From NCBI RefSeq assembly GCF_003666245.1, contig NZ_MJLZ01000005.1, positions 1 to 64,000 on the forward strand: a stretch of DNA of 64,000 nucleotides. Reading direction: 5' to 3'. The position numbers and the translations under genes were made by a program. The notes under the pieces are model-generated. The model made no database searches, was not told where the DNA came from, and worked only from the letters and a program-made list of their open reading frames with translations. The DNA is from Brenneria alni. Its GTDB lineage: Bacteria > Pseudomonadota > Gammaproteobacteria > Enterobacterales > Enterobacteriaceae. Of the stretch, positions 49,674-63,287 are shown one piece after another (positions within the stretch are counted from its first letter, which is position 1; every line of letters begins with the position of its first letter).

Positions 49674-52052
49674 TTATTGATGTTCCGCCAGATTCAGCCA
49701 GGTCTGCACTACCGTATCCGGGTTGAGGGACAGGCTATCAATCCCTTGTTCCATCAGCCAGATGGCGAAATCTTCATGATCCGACGGCCCCTGGCCGCAA
49801 ATACCCACGTATTTACCCTGTTTCTTGGCCGCCTTGATCGCCATTGACAGCAATGCCTTGACCGCATCATTGCGTTCATCAAACAGCTCGGAAACCACGC
49901 CGGAATCCCGATCCAGCCCCAATGTCAGTTGCGTCATATCGTTTGAACCGATGGAGAAGCCGTCAAAGTGCGCCAGAAATTCCTCAGCCAACAAGGCGTT
50001 GGAGGGGATCTCGCACATCATGATGATTTTCAGTCCGTCCTCACCGCGCCGCAGTCCCTGACGAGCCAGCTCGTCGATCACCGCTTCCGCCTGCGCAACC
50101 GTGCGCACGAACGGGATCATAATCTCCACGTTCTTCAGCCCCATATCATTGCGAACACGCTTCACCGCCGCGCATTCCAGGGCAAAACAGGCTTTGAAAT
50201 CAGGGGAAACATAGCGACCCGCCCCGCGGAAGCCCAACATCGGGTTTTCCTCTTCCGGTTCATAGCGTTCGCCACCCAGCAGGTTGGCATACTCATTCGA
50301 CTTAAAGTCAGATAAACGGACGATCACCCGTCTCGGCGAAAATGCCGCCCCCAGCGTGGCAATACCTTCCGTCAAGCGGGCGACATAGAACTCGACCGGA
50401 TCGTCATAGCCCTTCATTAATGCTTTGATTTCACGCTGCAACGCCGGAGTTTGCTGATCAAACTCCAGCAGGGCGCGTGGATGTACGCCGATCATACGGT
50501 TGATGATGAACTCCAGCCGGGCCAGTCCCACCCCTTCATTCGGCAGGCAGGCGAAATCAAATGCGCGATCGGGGTTACCGACATTCATCATGATTTTCAA
50601 CGGCAAGTCGGGCATTTCATCAATTTGCGAGCTTTTCACGGTGAAATCCAGCAGATCCTGGTAGACGTAGCCGGTATCGCCTTCTGCACAGGAAACGGTC
50701 ACTTTCTGTCCTTTATGCAGGCGCTCGGTGGCATCACCGCACCCCACCACTGCCGGTATCCCCAATTCGCGGGCAATGATCGCCGCATGGCAGGTACGCC
50801 CGCCACGGTTAGTCACGATGGCGGCGGCTTTTTTCATGATCGGTTCCCAGTCAGGATCGGTCATATCGGTAACCAGCACATCACCCGCATTAATCAGATG
50901 CATTTCGCTGATATCCTGAATCACCTTTACCTCGCCCGCTCCGATACGATGGCCGATAGCACGGCCTTCAACCAGTACCTCGCCGCTGGAGGGCAAATGA
51001 TAACGCTCCATCACCTGGCCGTTGGAGCGAACGGTTTCCGGTCTGGCCTGCACAATATACAGCTTGCCGCTGTGACCATCCTTCGCCCATTCGATATCCA
51101 TTGGCCGGCCATAGTGCTGCTCAATCAGCAGCGCCTGACGCGCCAATGCCTGAACTTCATCATCGGTCAGACTGAAGCGGTCACGCTGCTGCTCCGGGAC
51201 ATCCTCAATCCGCACCTGCTTGCCATGCTCCTGACTGGCGGCGTACACCATACGAATTTTTTTCGAGCCCATATTGCGACGCACAATCGCCGGTTTGTTG
51301 TTGCGCAAGGTGGGTTTGTGTACATAAAACTCATCAGGGTTAACCGCCCCCTGCACCACCATCTCACCCAGACCATACGCAGAAGTAATAAAGACCACCT
51401 GATCAAAACCGGATTCCGTATCAATGGTAAACATCACGCCGGCAGCCGCCAGATCGGAGCGCACCATACGCTGCACCCCCGCCGACAGTGCGACGCCGCG
51501 GTGGTCATATCCCTGATGGACGCGATACGAAATGGCGCGATCGTTAAACAGGGAAGCAAACACGTGCTTTACGGCTATCATCACCGCATCAATGCCCTGA
51601 ACATTCAGGAAGGTTTCCTGCTGTCCGGCAAACGACGCATCCGGCATATCTTCGGCGGTGGCGGAAGAACGCACGGCAAACGAGGCGTCTTTTTCCCCCT
51701 CGGCAAGTTGTTGATACGCATCATGGATCGCCTGCTCAAGCTCAGGCTGGAACGGCGTATCAATAATCCACTGGCGGATCTGTGTACCTGCTTTCGCCAA
51801 TTGGTTCACATCATCAATGTCGGTATGATCCAGCAATTCATAAATACGCTGGTTGATACCGCTTTGATTAAGAAAATCATTAAATGCTTGTGCCGTGGTC
51901 GCAAAACCATTGGGAACGGCAACGCCCAGTTCTGAAAGATTGGTGATCATCTCCCCCAGAGAGGCATTTTTGCCCCCTACCCGCTCAACGTCGTGCATAC
52001 CGAGCTGGTTATACCAGAGGACATTACGCAAATCAGAGCCGTTATTGGACAT
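49674..52052 (-). CDS. ppsA: Phosphoenolpyruvate synthase
   Basis: A 792-residue enzyme, identical in length to E. coli PpsA. It makes PEP from pyruvate and ATP in gluconeogenesis. The N-terminal nucleotide-binding domain ([34 protein letters not shown]), the central phosphohistidine domain ([21 protein letters not shown]) and the C-terminal PEP/pyruvate TIM barrel with the catalytic Cys ([14 protein letters not shown]) are all present. The start at 52052 gives [19 protein letters not shown]. Cra activation is suggested by the box at 52156-52167. PpsR, which controls its phosphorylation, is divergent. Confidence 0.98.
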   Translation of the reverse strand: MSNNGSDLRNVLWYNQLGMHDVERVGGKNASLGEMITNLSELGVAVPNGFATTAQAFNDFLNQSGINQRIYELLDHTDIDDVNQLAKAGTQIRQWIIDTPFQPELEQAIHDAYQQLAEGEKDASFAVRSSATAEDMPDASFAGQQETFLNVQGIDAVMIAVKHVFASLFNDRAISYRVHQGYDHRGVALSAGVQRMVRSDLAAAGVMFTIDTESGFDQVVFITSAYGLGEMVVQGAVNPDEFYVHKPTLRNNKPAIVRRNMGSKKIRMVYAASQEHGKQVRIEDVPEQQRDRFSLTDDEVQALARQALLIEQHYGRPMDIEWAKDGHSGKLYIVQARPETVRSNGQVMERYHLPSSGEVLVEGRAIGHRIGAGEVKVIQDISEMHLINAGDVLVTDMTDPDWEPIMKKAAAIVTNRGGRTCHAAIIARELGIPAVVGCGDATERLHKGQKVTVSCAEGDTGYVYQDLLDFTVKSSQIDEMPDLPLKIMMNVGNPDRAFDFACLPNEGVGLARLEFIINRMIGVHPRALLEFDQQTPALQREIKALMKGYDDPVEFYVARLTEGIATLGAAFSPRRVIVRLSDFKSNEYANLLGGERYEPEEENPMLGFRGAGRYVSPDFKACFALECAAVKRVRNDMGLKNVEIMIPFVRTVAQAEAVIDELARQGLRRGEDGLKIIMMCEIPSNALLAEEFLAHFDGFSIGSNDMTQLTLGLDRDSGVVSELFDERNDAVKALLSMAIKAAKKQGKYVGICGQGPSDHEDFAIWLMEQGIDSLSLNPDTVVQTWLNLAEHQ

Positions 52053-52155
52053 CGAAAAAATCCTTTCTGCATACAATTAGGGTATGGAAACACTCAGTCG
52101 AGAACCCGTCTCAACCTAATCAGCGTAGCATAGCGTTTTATTCAGTACTGACAGG

Positions 52156-52167
52156 TGAATCGATCAA
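52156..52167. promoter_or_regulatory. Cra box in the ppsA promoter region
   Basis: TGAATCGATCAA, preceded by GG, resembles the Cra activator site I recall before E. coli ppsA (GGTGAATCGTTCAA). It lies 104 bp before the ppsA start codon, upstream of the expected promoter, consistent with activation. Confidence 0.6.
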
Positions 52168-52339
52168 CCTATGAAAAAAAACTGATTTCACCGCTCATGA
52201 TTGATTAACGCGGTAAAAATCCAATATTCTGGAAGTTCATTATTTTTATCAAATGGATAATGAAATGGCGTTTTGATTAAAGTTTTAATAAAACGCTATG
52301 TTTGCCGAAATTGTGATGCACAAATAATAAGGGGTTCAT

Positions 52340-53161
52340 ATGGAAAGAAGCGTATTTTATGTCTCAGATGGTACGGCTATTACGGCTGAAGTACTCGGCC
52401 ATGCCGTGCTGTCACAATTTCCGGTAAGCACCGTCAGCTATACTCTGCCCTTCGTCGAAAGTGAAGCGCGGGCCAAAGCCGTTTGTGAGCAGATCAATAC
52501 CCTGTATCACCAAAGCGGCGTGCGCCCCCTGGTTTTTTACTCTATCGTCACCCCTACTGTGCGCAATATCATCACCAGCAGCGAGGGATTCTGTCAGGAT
52601 ATCGTGCAGGCGCTGGTTGCGCCTTTACAGAAAGAACTCAATATTCCGCCCACCCCGATCGCCAACCGTACCCACGGGTTGACAGCCAACAATCTGGGGA
52701 AATATGACGCACGTATAGCCGCTATCGACTATACGCTGGCGCATGACGATGGTATTTCATTGCGTAATCTCGATCAGGCCCAGGTTATCCTGCTGGGGGT
52801 ATCACGCTGTGGTAAAACGCCTACCAGTCTCTATCTGGCGATGCAGTTCGGCATTCGCGCCGCCAATTACCCTTTCATTGCCGATGATATGGATAACCTG
52901 CGGTTACCTGACGCGCTAAAACCTTTCCAGCATAAACTGTTCGGGCTGACCATTGACGCGGAGCGGTTGGCGGCAATCCGCGAAGAACGCAGAGGGAACA
53001 GCCGCTATGCTTCCCTGCGCCAATGCCGCATGGAACTGAGCGAAGTTGAAGCGCTGTTTCGCAAGCATCAGATTAAATACATCAATACCACCAATTATTC
53101 GGTTGAAGAAATTTCCGCCAAAATCATCGATATCCTCGGCATGAGCCGGCGTATGTACTGA
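52340..53161 (+). CDS. ppsR: PEP synthase regulatory kinase/pyrophosphorylase
   Basis: A 273-residue DUF299-family protein (YdiA). The P-loop [15 protein letters not shown] near residue 153 uses ADP to phosphorylate a Thr in PpsA and later removes the phosphate with Pi. An AAGGGG ribosome site precedes the ATG. It is divergent from ppsA, as in E. coli. Confidence 0.96.
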   Translation: MERSVFYVSDGTAITAEVLGHAVLSQFPVSTVSYTLPFVESEARAKAVCEQINTLYHQSGVRPLVFYSIVTPTVRNIITSSEGFCQDIVQALVAPLQKELNIPPTPIANRTHGLTANNLGKYDARIAAIDYTLAHDDGISLRNLDQAQVILLGVSRCGKTPTSLYLAMQFGIRAANYPFIADDMDNLRLPDALKPFQHKLFGLTIDAERLAAIREERRGNSRYASLRQCRMELSEVEALFRKHQIKYINTTNYSVEEISAKIIDILGMSRRMY

Positions 53162-53194
53162 TACCGGGTGCAACTGAACATATAGCATCGCCAT

Positions 53195-53230
53195 GAAAAA
53201 GTCTGGCTGCTCTTTCAGCCGCGCTTTTTC
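53195..53230. terminator. Bidirectional-type terminator after ppsR
   Basis: GAAAAAG-tct-GGCTG-CTCTTT-CAGCC-gcg-CTTTTTC: a GC stem inside an A/T outer stem ending in TTTTTC, 34 bp beyond the ppsR stop. Confidence 0.7.
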
Positions 53231-53370
53231 ACCTTTGGTTAAAACTTTATTTAATATAATAACTCTGCTAATTTTTTATTTTAATATTATTCAATCTGTT
53301 TTTTTCCCCACATTAACATTCTCAAAGCGAAATAAATCAAGAACAATAAAGTTACCCGATGAACTATAAG

Positions 53371-53407
53371 TTGACCATCATTAATTACCCGGTAAAGTGC
53401 GTAATTA
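53371..53407 (+). promoter_or_regulatory. Probable promoter and operator of the sucrose isomerase gene
   Basis: TTGACC (53371-53376), 16 bp and TAAAGT (53393-53398) form a plausible promoter. The -10 box lies between the arms of an inverted repeat TAATTAC (53382-53388) / GTAATTA (53401-53407), a typical repressor geometry. The 365-bp gap 53162-53526 is otherwise AT-rich without a protein gene longer than the short upstream ORF at 53493. Confidence 0.4.
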
Positions 53408-53492
53408 AAGGTCAAGATATATGACTTATTTAGCTTGTGAAATATTAATTTTATAAAAAATTCATACCAATTACCCTACGAGAAATGGAGCG

Positions 53493-53579
53493 ATGCTTAT
53501 AAGTCAAGCATCAAAAAAAACTATTTATGAGTGGTCTGGATCATCATATGTTTATAGTCAAAGGACGTTTAGAACTTAG
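53493..53579 (+). other. 28-codon upstream ORF overlapping the sucrose isomerase start
   Basis: ATG at 53493, preceded by GGAG, reads MLISQASKKTIYEWSGSSYV and stops at 53579, in the frame one base off the main gene. It contains an eight-A run (53513-53520). Removal of one A would fuse it in frame to the isomerase signal peptide. It may be a coupling leader ORF or a slip site; coding is unproven. Confidence 0.3.
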
Positions 53580-55359
53580 TGCGGTATTACTGGCAGGTTT
53601 AACTTTTTCAGGGTTATGTAGTGCATTACCGCAAGAAAAAGCAGCAGATAATTTATCTATTGTGGCAATTAATGATGGCGTTTCAGCTCATCCTGCATGG
53701 TGGAAAGAAGCCGTATTTTATCAGGTTTACCCACGGTCATTTAAAGACAGCGACGGAGATGGCATCGGCGACCTGCAAGGAATTACCGAGAAGTTGGATT
53801 ATTTAAAAAATCTCGGTGTTAATGCTATCTGGATTAATCCGCATTACGATTCACCGAATACGGATAATGGTTACGATATCCGTGATTACCGGAAAATAAT
53901 GAAAGAATATGGAAATATGGATGATTTCGATCGCCTTATTTCCGAAATGAAAAAACGCGACATGCGGCTGATGATTGATGTGGTAGTGAATCACAGCAGC
54001 GATCAGAATCAATGGTTTGTTGAAAGCAGAAAATCGAAAGATAATCCTTATCGTGATTACTACATCTGGCGTGACGGAAAAGGGGATAACCCACCCAATA
54101 ACTACCCCTCTTTATTTGGTGGATCGGCCTGGCAGAAAGATAGCGCCACAGACCAGTATTACCTGCATTATTTCGGCGTGCATCAGCCTGATCTGAACTG
54201 GGATAATCCCAAAATGCGTGAAGATGTCTACGACATGTTGCGCTTCTGGATTAATAAAGGCGTATCCGGTCTGCGGGTGGATACCGTCGCTACGCTCTCG
54301 AAAAACCCGGCTTTCCCTGATCTCACTGACGAGCAGCTTAAAAACTTTACTTACCTCTACACGCAGGGGCCGAATCTTCACCGCTATATTCAGGAAATGA
54401 ATCAGAAAGTATTCTCTAAATATGATGTAGTGACAGCAGGGGAAATATTTGGCGTACCGCTTGAAGAAGCCGCGCCATTTATTGACCAGCGTCGTAAAGA
54501 GCTGGATATGGCGTTCTCTTTTGACCTTATTCGTCTCGATCGTTCTGTTGAGGAAAGATGGCGTCAGAATGAATGGGCGCTGTCCCAATTCCGTCAGATA
54601 AACAATAGACTTGTCGACATGGCTGGCCAGTACGGTTGGAACACCTTTTTCCTCAACAACCACGACAACCCGCGCAGTGTCTCGCATTTTGGAAACGATA
54701 GCCCGCAGTGGCGAGACCTTTCAGCCAAAGCGCTGGCCACCGTGACATTAACCCAACGTGCCACCCCTTTTATTTATCAGGGGGAGGAGTTGGCAATGAC
54801 CAACTATCCTTTCCAAAAGATCGATGAGTTCGATGATATTGAAGTGAAAGGTTTCTGGCAGGACTTTGTTAAAACGGGAAAAGTGAAGCCGGATGAGTTT
54901 CTGGAAAATGTTAAACAAACCAGCCGTGATAACAGCCGCACGCCATTCCAGTGGAGCAACACCGACAATGCCGGCTTCACCACAGGTAAGCCGTGGTTTC
55001 TAATCAACCCGAACTACAAGGAAATAAACGCGGCGGATCAGACCAAAGATCCAGATTCCGTGTACAATTTCTACCGTCAGTTGATTGCAATCAGACATGC
55101 GACACCGGCATTCACCTACGGCGCTTTTCAAGATCTCGATCCTGAAAATAACGATGTTTATGCCTATACCCGTACTCTTAAAGGCGAGAAATATCTGATC
55201 GTGGTGAATTTCAAAGAACAGCCTATCCGCTATTCGCTGCCTGGCGCTTTCTCGATTAAGAAAACCCTGTTGGAAAGCGGTGCGAAAGCGCCTGTACAGC
55301 CCAATGCCGCCAGGCTGGAACTGCAACCGTGGCAGTCGGGTATTTATCAACTAAATTAA
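53527..55359 (+). CDS. Sucrose isomerase (isomaltulose/trehalulose synthase) homologue, GH13
   Basis: A 610-residue exported GH13 enzyme. The signal peptide ends near CSALPQ; an ATG at 53548 (Met8) is an alternative start and neither has a strong ribosome site. It follows known PalI/SmuA proteins through most of the chain by eye: WWKEAVFYQVYPRSFKD, NPHYDSPNTDNGYDIRDYRK, nucleophile Asp252 (GLRVDTVA), acid/base Glu306 (TAGEIFGVP), Asp380 (NNHDNPR), IDEFDDIEVKGFW and the C-terminal LQPWQSGIYQL. The isomerase motif RLDRD reads RLDRS here (336-340). The family converts sucrose into isomaltulose and trehalulose in the periplasm. It lies next to a PTS and a GH4 enzyme able to use such isomers. Confidence 0.85.
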   Translation: MSGLDHHMFIVKGRLELSAVLLAGLTFSGLCSALPQEKAADNLSIVAINDGVSAHPAWWKEAVFYQVYPRSFKDSDGDGIGDLQGITEKLDYLKNLGVNAIWINPHYDSPNTDNGYDIRDYRKIMKEYGNMDDFDRLISEMKKRDMRLMIDVVVNHSSDQNQWFVESRKSKDNPYRDYYIWRDGKGDNPPNNYPSLFGGSAWQKDSATDQYYLHYFGVHQPDLNWDNPKMREDVYDMLRFWINKGVSGLRVDTVATLSKNPAFPDLTDEQLKNFTYLYTQGPNLHRYIQEMNQKVFSKYDVVTAGEIFGVPLEEAAPFIDQRRKELDMAFSFDLIRLDRSVEERWRQNEWALSQFRQINNRLVDMAGQYGWNTFFLNNHDNPRSVSHFGNDSPQWRDLSAKALATVTLTQRATPFIYQGEELAMTNYPFQKIDEFDDIEVKGFWQDFVKTGKVKPDEFLENVKQTSRDNSRTPFQWSNTDNAGFTTGKPWFLINPNYKEINAADQTKDPDSVYNFYRQLIAIRHATPAFTYGAFQDLDPENNDVYAYTRTLKGEKYLIVVNFKEQPIRYSLPGAFSIKKTLLESGAKAPVQPNAARLELQPWQSGIYQLN

Positions 55360-55398
55360 TCCGGCATCAGACCGGCGTAATAAGCCCGAAAAAAACTC

Positions 55399-55426
55399 AC
55401 CGGACAGTCTTTATAGGCTGTCCGGT
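55399..55426. terminator. Terminator between the isomerase and gntR genes
   Basis: ACCGGACAG (55399-55407) pairs perfectly with CTGTCCGGT (55418-55426); A-rich sequence on one side and T-rich on the other suit two convergent transcripts. Confidence 0.75.
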
Positions 55427-55473
55427 TTGCATTTATGGTTGACTATTCCGATGAGGCTCTCTTTCTGTTTAAC

Positions 55474-56187
55474 TTATAAAGTGAGTTTATTGCGTTGTAT
55501 ATAAAAGCTCACCTGATAGTCATGAGCGTTGTAAATCATTATCGAGAAATCGATATAATCACCGTCAACAGTTTGCGCCAGTGACGTCATCTGTAACAGC
55601 GGTGAACCTTCATTGACCTTTAATAATCTGGCAACGGCGCTATCCGCCAGAATCGGAGAAAAAGCCTCATAACAGCCCGCAATCCCAATGTGCTTTTCAT
55701 CTTCAATGTAGGCGAATTTAGACCCCTGCAAGTGTTTGATAGAGAGATCGGGAAAAGGGGCAATCGGCAAATAGCTGTCTTCTAGCTGTACGGGTTTCCC
55801 ATCCACAAAGCGTATACGGCGGGCAAAGTAGATTTTTTCGTCAGTCCGCAGGCGCAGTTGCCGGGAAATAGCCGGTGGTGAGGGAATAATACGAAAATCA
55901 ATCACCTCATTGTTGCCCATACGCCCGATACGATGCATATTCTCAGCAAAACTGTTCAGTGCATGGATCTCATGTTGAACATTTTTCTGCAATACATAGG
56001 TTCCACTACCGTGACGACGCTGTAGCAAACCTTCCGCCGCCAGTTGCTCGATGGCCTTGCGGATCGTCATACGCGAAACAGAAAATTCAACGGCCAGTTT
56101 TTTTTCTGACGGCAACGCTTCGCTCACGCGAAACTCGGATGAATTTATACGTGAGCGGATCTGTTCCGCGATAAATTTATAGATCAC
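55474..56187 (-). CDS. GntR-family regulator with UTRA domain
   Basis: A 237-residue HutC/TreR-type repressor. The N-terminal winged helix (SEFRVSEALPSEKKLAVEFSVSRMTIRKAIEQLAAEGLLQRRHGSGTYV in outline) is followed by a UTRA ligand-binding domain from about residue 90 (IYFARRIRFVDGKPVQLEDSYLP). It lies between the isomerase gene (convergent) and the PTS/GH4 pair (divergent), so it likely controls both with a sugar phosphate as effector. The effector is inferred. Confidence 0.88.
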   Translation of the reverse strand: MIYKFIAEQIRSRINSSEFRVSEALPSEKKLAVEFSVSRMTIRKAIEQLAAEGLLQRRHGSGTYVLQKNVQHEIHALNSFAENMHRIGRMGNNEVIDFRIIPSPPAISRQLRLRTDEKIYFARRIRFVDGKPVQLEDSYLPIAPFPDLSIKHLQGSKFAYIEDEKHIGIAGCYEAFSPILADSAVARLLKVNEGSPLLQMTSLAQTVDGDYIDFSIMIYNAHDYQVSFYIQRNKLTL

Positions 56188-56493
56188 TTTCAGACCTCTA
56201 ACTCACTATCAGGGTGTTTCATTTTGGCATCCTTTTCAATGAAATTTATTTAATTATTAATATCTTAAAAGACAATCTACGCAGCCACCCCCACTGGTCG
56301 CGCCAAGAGATCTATAAGAAGACCAAAAAGCGTACCTCTCAGGCTATCACCAAATCATGATTAAGTTCACAAATCTCTGGTTAAAATGCTACCTGACTCG
56401 TTCAATCTTCATATTCTCAAGTCACTAAGAAGTATTTAAACGTACAGAAAAAATAACTTACCCCTACAAAATTTAAAATGAAGGACTACAACT
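56188..56493. other. Divergent region between gntR and the EIICB gene
   Basis: This 306-bp AT-rich gap should hold promoters for both flanking genes. I could not identify a clear GntR operator palindrome or share one with the isomerase promoter. No gene or hairpin is supported. Confidence 0.5.
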
Positions 56494-59399
<2,906 letters not shown>

Positions 59400-59538
59400 T
59401 CATAGTTTCCCTCCCTTGTCCTGTCTCTTGACCCCATTTCATGTTCAAGAGACAGGCATTCGCCGCTACGTTGCTCATCAGCACTCTGCAAGCACTTCCT
59501 CGCCCGTCATTGCCGCTGGATTAAGAAAATTTCACTTG

Positions 59539-59577
59539 ATGTAACGTTTTTGTTACATGAAAATGATTCTCATTAAT
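59539..59577 (+). promoter_or_regulatory. Fur box and adjacent palindrome before hmuS
   Basis: GAAAATGATTCTCATTAAT (59559-59577) matches the Fur consensus at 15 of 19 positions. Immediately upstream ATGTAAC-GTTTTT-GTTACAT (59539-59558) is a perfect 7-bp inverted repeat. Iron repression of the hmu operon is well supported; the second palindrome may bind another factor or act as an overlapping promoter element. Confidence 0.7.
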
Positions 59578-59620
59578 TTCTGGCTAGGCTGTGACAATGA
59601 CAAAGAATAAGGAAGCGACA

Positions 59621-60673
59621 ATGCAGACTTCAATTTACCAACAATATCTACAGGCCAAAATTGCGCATCCGCGTAAATATGCCCGCGATCTGGCTGAACT
59701 GCTCGGCATCAGTGAAGCAGAATTGACGCACTCGCGTGTCGGTCATGATGCACAGCGGCTACAAGGTGATGCTAAAACCTGGCTGAACGCGCTGGAGCAG
59801 GTTGGTAATACCAAGTCAATTACCCGCAATCACTATGCCGTCCATGAGCATGTCGGCTATTACCGCAACCAGCATCTGGACGGTCACGCCGGTCTGATCC
59901 TTAATCCGCGCGAGCTGGATTTACGTTTATTCCTGCATCAATGGGCATCCGCTTTCGCCCTGCGGGAAACCACGCCACGCGGCGAACGTCAAAGTATTCA
60001 GTTTTTTGACCATCAGGGTGATGCCATTCTGAAGGTTTACACCACCGACACCACCGATATGCAAGCCTGGCAGCAGTTCATTGAGACCTTTGCCGGCAAC
60101 GAAAACCCCGAACTGCAAATTCGCCCGCTGACAGGCGACGTTACGCAAACCTTGTCTGCGGAGCCTAACCCGGCATTTGAAGCGGATTGGCGCGCCATGA
60201 CCGACGTTCACCAATTTTTCATTCTGCTGAGGCGTTACAACCTTACCCGCCAGCAGGCTTTCCGCGCCGTCAGCGACGATCTGGCTTATCAGGTTGATAA
60301 CGATGCGCTGTCACAAATTTTGTTCGCCGCCAAAGACACGCAGAATGAAATCATGGTATTTGTCGGCAACCGTGGCTGCGTACAGATTTTCACCGGGAAA
60401 ATCGAACGAGTGGAACGGATGGAACAACATGCCGAATGGATTAATATTTTTAATCAAGACTTCACGCTGCATCTGATTGAAAACGCCATTGCCGAGAGCT
60501 GGATCACGCGTAAACCTACCGCCGACGGTATCGTGACCAGCCTGGAGTTGTACGCTGCGGATGGTACGCAAATTGCTCAGTTATTCGGACAGCGTACCGA
60601 AGGCACCCCGGAGCAGCAGCAATGGCGCGACCAGATTGGTGCGCTCAAACCGCTTAAGGATCTTGCCGCATGA
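59621..60673 (+). CDS. hmuS: Hemin-degrading/transport factor HmuS (HemS family)
   Basis: A 350-residue cytoplasmic protein with the duplicated HemS/HmuS domain (first repeat around residues 30-165, second from about 195). It accepts heme from the importer and helps its breakdown or sequestration. The start at 59621 follows an AAGGA ribosome site; the frame could extend upstream to a GTG at 59591. It is the first gene of hmuSTUV and overlaps hmuT by 4 bp. Confidence 0.93.
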   Translation: MQTSIYQQYLQAKIAHPRKYARDLAELLGISEAELTHSRVGHDAQRLQGDAKTWLNALEQVGNTKSITRNHYAVHEHVGYYRNQHLDGHAGLILNPRELDLRLFLHQWASAFALRETTPRGERQSIQFFDHQGDAILKVYTTDTTDMQAWQQFIETFAGNENPELQIRPLTGDVTQTLSAEPNPAFEADWRAMTDVHQFFILLRRYNLTRQQAFRAVSDDLAYQVDNDALSQILFAAKDTQNEIMVFVGNRGCVQIFTGKIERVERMEQHAEWINIFNQDFTLHLIENAIAESWITRKPTADGIVTSLELYAADGTQIAQLFGQRTEGTPEQQQWRDQIGALKPLKDLAA

Positions 60674-61488
60674 AAAACTGGCTATTTCCGTTACTCCTGG
60701 TTTTACCGTTCAGCATTTCAGCAACAGAACGTATTGTGTCTATTGGTGGTGATGTCACTGAAATTATTTATGCATTGGGCGCGCAGGAGGATCTGGTCGC
60801 CAGAGACAGCACCAGTCTTCACCCCGATGCCGCGACCAAACTGCCCGACGTTGGCTATATGCGTCAGCTCAATACCGAAGGCATTCTGGCGATGAAACCC
60901 TCGCTGGTGATCGCCAGTGAATTGTCTCAGCCGTCTCTGGTGTTAACGCAGGTGGCAGACAGCGGAACCAAAGTGGTTCATGTTCCGGCCAAGCCGGTAT
61001 TGGAAACCGTTCCGCAAAAAATTGACATCATCTCTCAGGCCTTACAAAAAGAAGCGGAAGGTAAGAAACTGACTGAGACTTACCAGCAGCAAGTGGCCAA
61101 CGTAACCAAAACCCCCCTGCCGGTTAAGGTACTTTTCGTTCTCAGCCACGGTGGTATGACCGCAATGGCTGCCGGGCAGAATACCCCTGCCGATACCATC
61201 ATCCGTAGCGTCGGATTAAACAATGCCATGCAGGGCATCCAGCGCTATCAGGCATTATCACAGGAGGGAGTGATTGCCAGCGCCCCGGATCTGATCCTGA
61301 TCTCCAGTCAGGGATTAAAAAGTCTGGGCGGTGAAGCGAAAATCTGGCAATTGCCGGGCATGTCGTTGACGCCGGCAGGAAAAAATAATCGTTTGCTGGT
61401 TGTTGATGACATGGCGATACTCGGCTTTACACTGGAAACGCCAGCCCTGATGGCAACGCTCCGTCAGGCGGCAGAACAAATAAAATGA
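60670..61488 (+). CDS. hmuT: Periplasmic hemin-binding protein HmuT
   Basis: A 272-residue class III binding protein with a short signal peptide ([18 protein letters not shown]). The two lobes carry [29 protein letters not shown] and [26 protein letters not shown], including the conserved Tyr of the heme site in GYMRQL. It carries hemin to the HmuUV permease. It overlaps hmuU by 4 bp. Confidence 0.94.
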   Translation: MKNWLFPLLLVLPFSISATERIVSIGGDVTEIIYALGAQEDLVARDSTSLHPDAATKLPDVGYMRQLNTEGILAMKPSLVIASELSQPSLVLTQVADSGTKVVHVPAKPVLETVPQKIDIISQALQKEAEGKKLTETYQQQVANVTKTPLPVKVLFVLSHGGMTAMAAGQNTPADTIIRSVGLNNAMQGIQRYQALSQEGVIASAPDLILISSQGLKSLGGEAKIWQLPGMSLTPAGKNNRLLVVDDMAILGFTLETPALMATLRQAAEQIK

Positions 61489-62489
61489 CCCCACGGTTTC
61501 ATCCTCGCTACCTGCTGGCCGGTCTGCTGCTGTTCTTATTGATACTGATGGTGTGCGCAGCAAATATGGGCGCACTCGCCCTGTCGTTTCACATCCTGTG
61601 GCAGACGCCATTTGACGATCCGCTGTGGCATATCTGGTTGAATATCCGTCTGCCTCGTGTCCTGCTGGCCGTTCTGGTCGGCAGTGCGCTGGCTTGTTCA
61701 GGCGCTATTATGCAGGGGCTGTTCCGTAACCCACTGGCCGACCCCGGCCTGCTGGGGATCAGCAGCGGCGCGGCGCTGTGTGTGGCGTTAACCATTGTTC
61801 TGCCGCTCGGACTCCCGCCATTGCTGTCACTCTACGGCCCGATGTTGGCGGCATTTACCGGTAGCCTGGCGATTACCGCCGTCATTTTTGTCCTCAGCCG
61901 CAGCGAACCGGGCGGGCTAACACGGCTATTGCTGGCCGGCATTGCGCTTAATGCGCTGTGCATCGCCGCCATCGGCGTATTAACTTATATCAGTAACGAT
62001 CAGCAACTGCGCCAGTTTTCGCTGTGGGGTATGGGAAGTCTGGGGCAGGCACAGTGGCCGATGCTGCTGGTGGCGGCCACGCTGGTGATCCCTGCCATTG
62101 CGATGACCCTGTATCAAGTCGGTAAATTAAATTTGTTACAGTTGGGTGATGAAGAAGCCCATTATCTTGGCGTTAACGTAAAACGAACCAAACATACGCT
62201 GCTGCTATTAAGTTCGCTGCTGGTCGGCGTCGCGGTTGCCGTCAGCGGCATTATCGGTTTTATTGGGCTGATTATTCCTCATCTGATCCGGTTACATATG
62301 GGCGCCGATCACCGCTGGTTGATCCCAGGCTCCGTACTGGGCGGCGCCAGTCTGTTGCTGGCCGCAGACACGCTGGCCCGTACGCTGCTGTCCCCGGCGG
62401 AAATGCCCGTCGGGCTGTTAACCAGTCTGATTGGCGGGCCTTACTTTTTATGGCTGATCGTACAGCATAAAGGACGAGGAAATGAATGA
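61485..62489 (+). CDS. hmuU: Hemin ABC transporter permease HmuU
   Basis: A 334-residue FecCD-family permease with about ten helices. Family motifs include [59 protein letters not shown] coupling loop, and [20 protein letters not shown]. It overlaps hmuV by 8 bp. Confidence 0.95.
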   Translation: MTPRFHPRYLLAGLLLFLLILMVCAANMGALALSFHILWQTPFDDPLWHIWLNIRLPRVLLAVLVGSALACSGAIMQGLFRNPLADPGLLGISSGAALCVALTIVLPLGLPPLLSLYGPMLAAFTGSLAITAVIFVLSRSEPGGLTRLLLAGIALNALCIAAIGVLTYISNDQQLRQFSLWGMGSLGQAQWPMLLVAATLVIPAIAMTLYQVGKLNLLQLGDEEAHYLGVNVKRTKHTLLLLSSLLVGVAVAVSGIIGFIGLIIPHLIRLHMGADHRWLIPGSVLGGASLLLAADTLARTLLSPAEMPVGLLTSLIGGPYFLWLIVQHKGRGNE

Positions 62490-63279
62490 CGCCATTCACA
62501 ACAACGCGCTGGTGGCCCGTAATCTGAGTTTCCATACTGCCGGACGATGCCTGACCAACACGATTTCTCTGGAGATTAACTGCGGTGAGATCGTGGCGAT
62601 TATCGGGCCGAATGGCGCAGGCAAATCCACGTTGCTGCGCCTGTTGACCGGGTATTTAACGCCTCATCAGGGTGAATGTTTATTAAACGGCAGGCCGTTT
62701 TCACAGTGGACGCCCACCGCACTGGCGAAAACCCGTGCGGTGATGCGTCAGCACAGCACAATGGCTTTTGCGTTTAGCGTGCAGGATGTTGTTTCAATGG
62801 GACGATCACCCTATGGGCGCGATCGACACAATGATGACATTATTCGGCGGGTCATGGAGCAAACCGGCTGTTCAGATCTGGCAACGCGGGATTATCGCCA
62901 CCTCTCCGGCGGTGAGCAGCAGCGTGTGCAACTGGCCCGCGTACTGGCACAGCTCTGGCACCCGCAGCCGACGCCGGGCTGGCTGTTTCTGGATGAACCC
63001 ACCTCGGCATTGGATCTCTATCATCAGCAACATCTGCTACGGTTGCTAAAGCAACTGACCCGGCAGCAGCCGCTGGCCGTTTGCTGCGTCCTGCACGATC
63101 TTAATCTGGCCGCCCTGTATGCCGATCGCATTCTGCTGCTGCATGAAGGGAAACTGGTAGCGCAAGGTTCACCGGATCAGGTACTGCAAACGGAGATCCT
63201 CAGCCGCTGGTATCAGGCTGATCTTAACGTCGGCCAGCACCCCGATTATCCGATCCCACAAGTCTATCTGCGCCAATAG
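62482..63279 (+). CDS. hmuV: Hemin ABC transporter ATPase HmuV
   Basis: A 265-residue ATPase with Walker [13 protein letters not shown], signature [19 protein letters not shown], Walker [13 protein letters not shown] and H-loop VLHDLNLAA. It powers hemin import through HmuU. Its stop is 8 bp from the stop of the convergent selO gene. Confidence 0.95.
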   Translation: MNDAIHNNALVARNLSFHTAGRCLTNTISLEINCGEIVAIIGPNGAGKSTLLRLLTGYLTPHQGECLLNGRPFSQWTPTALAKTRAVMRQHSTMAFAFSVQDVVSMGRSPYGRDRHNDDIIRRVMEQTGCSDLATRDYRHLSGGEQQRVQLARVLAQLWHPQPTPGWLFLDEPTSALDLYHQQHLLRLLKQLTRQQPLAVCCVLHDLNLAALYADRILLLHEGKLVAQGSPDQVLQTEILSRWYQADLNVGQHPDYPIPQVYLRQ

Positions 63280-63287
63280 CCTGTCTT

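Noticed and set aside
50451..51935. 494-codon ORF antisense to ppsA
   Set aside because: PpsA is an unmistakable full-length enzyme; the antisense frame has no motifs and reflects codon bias.
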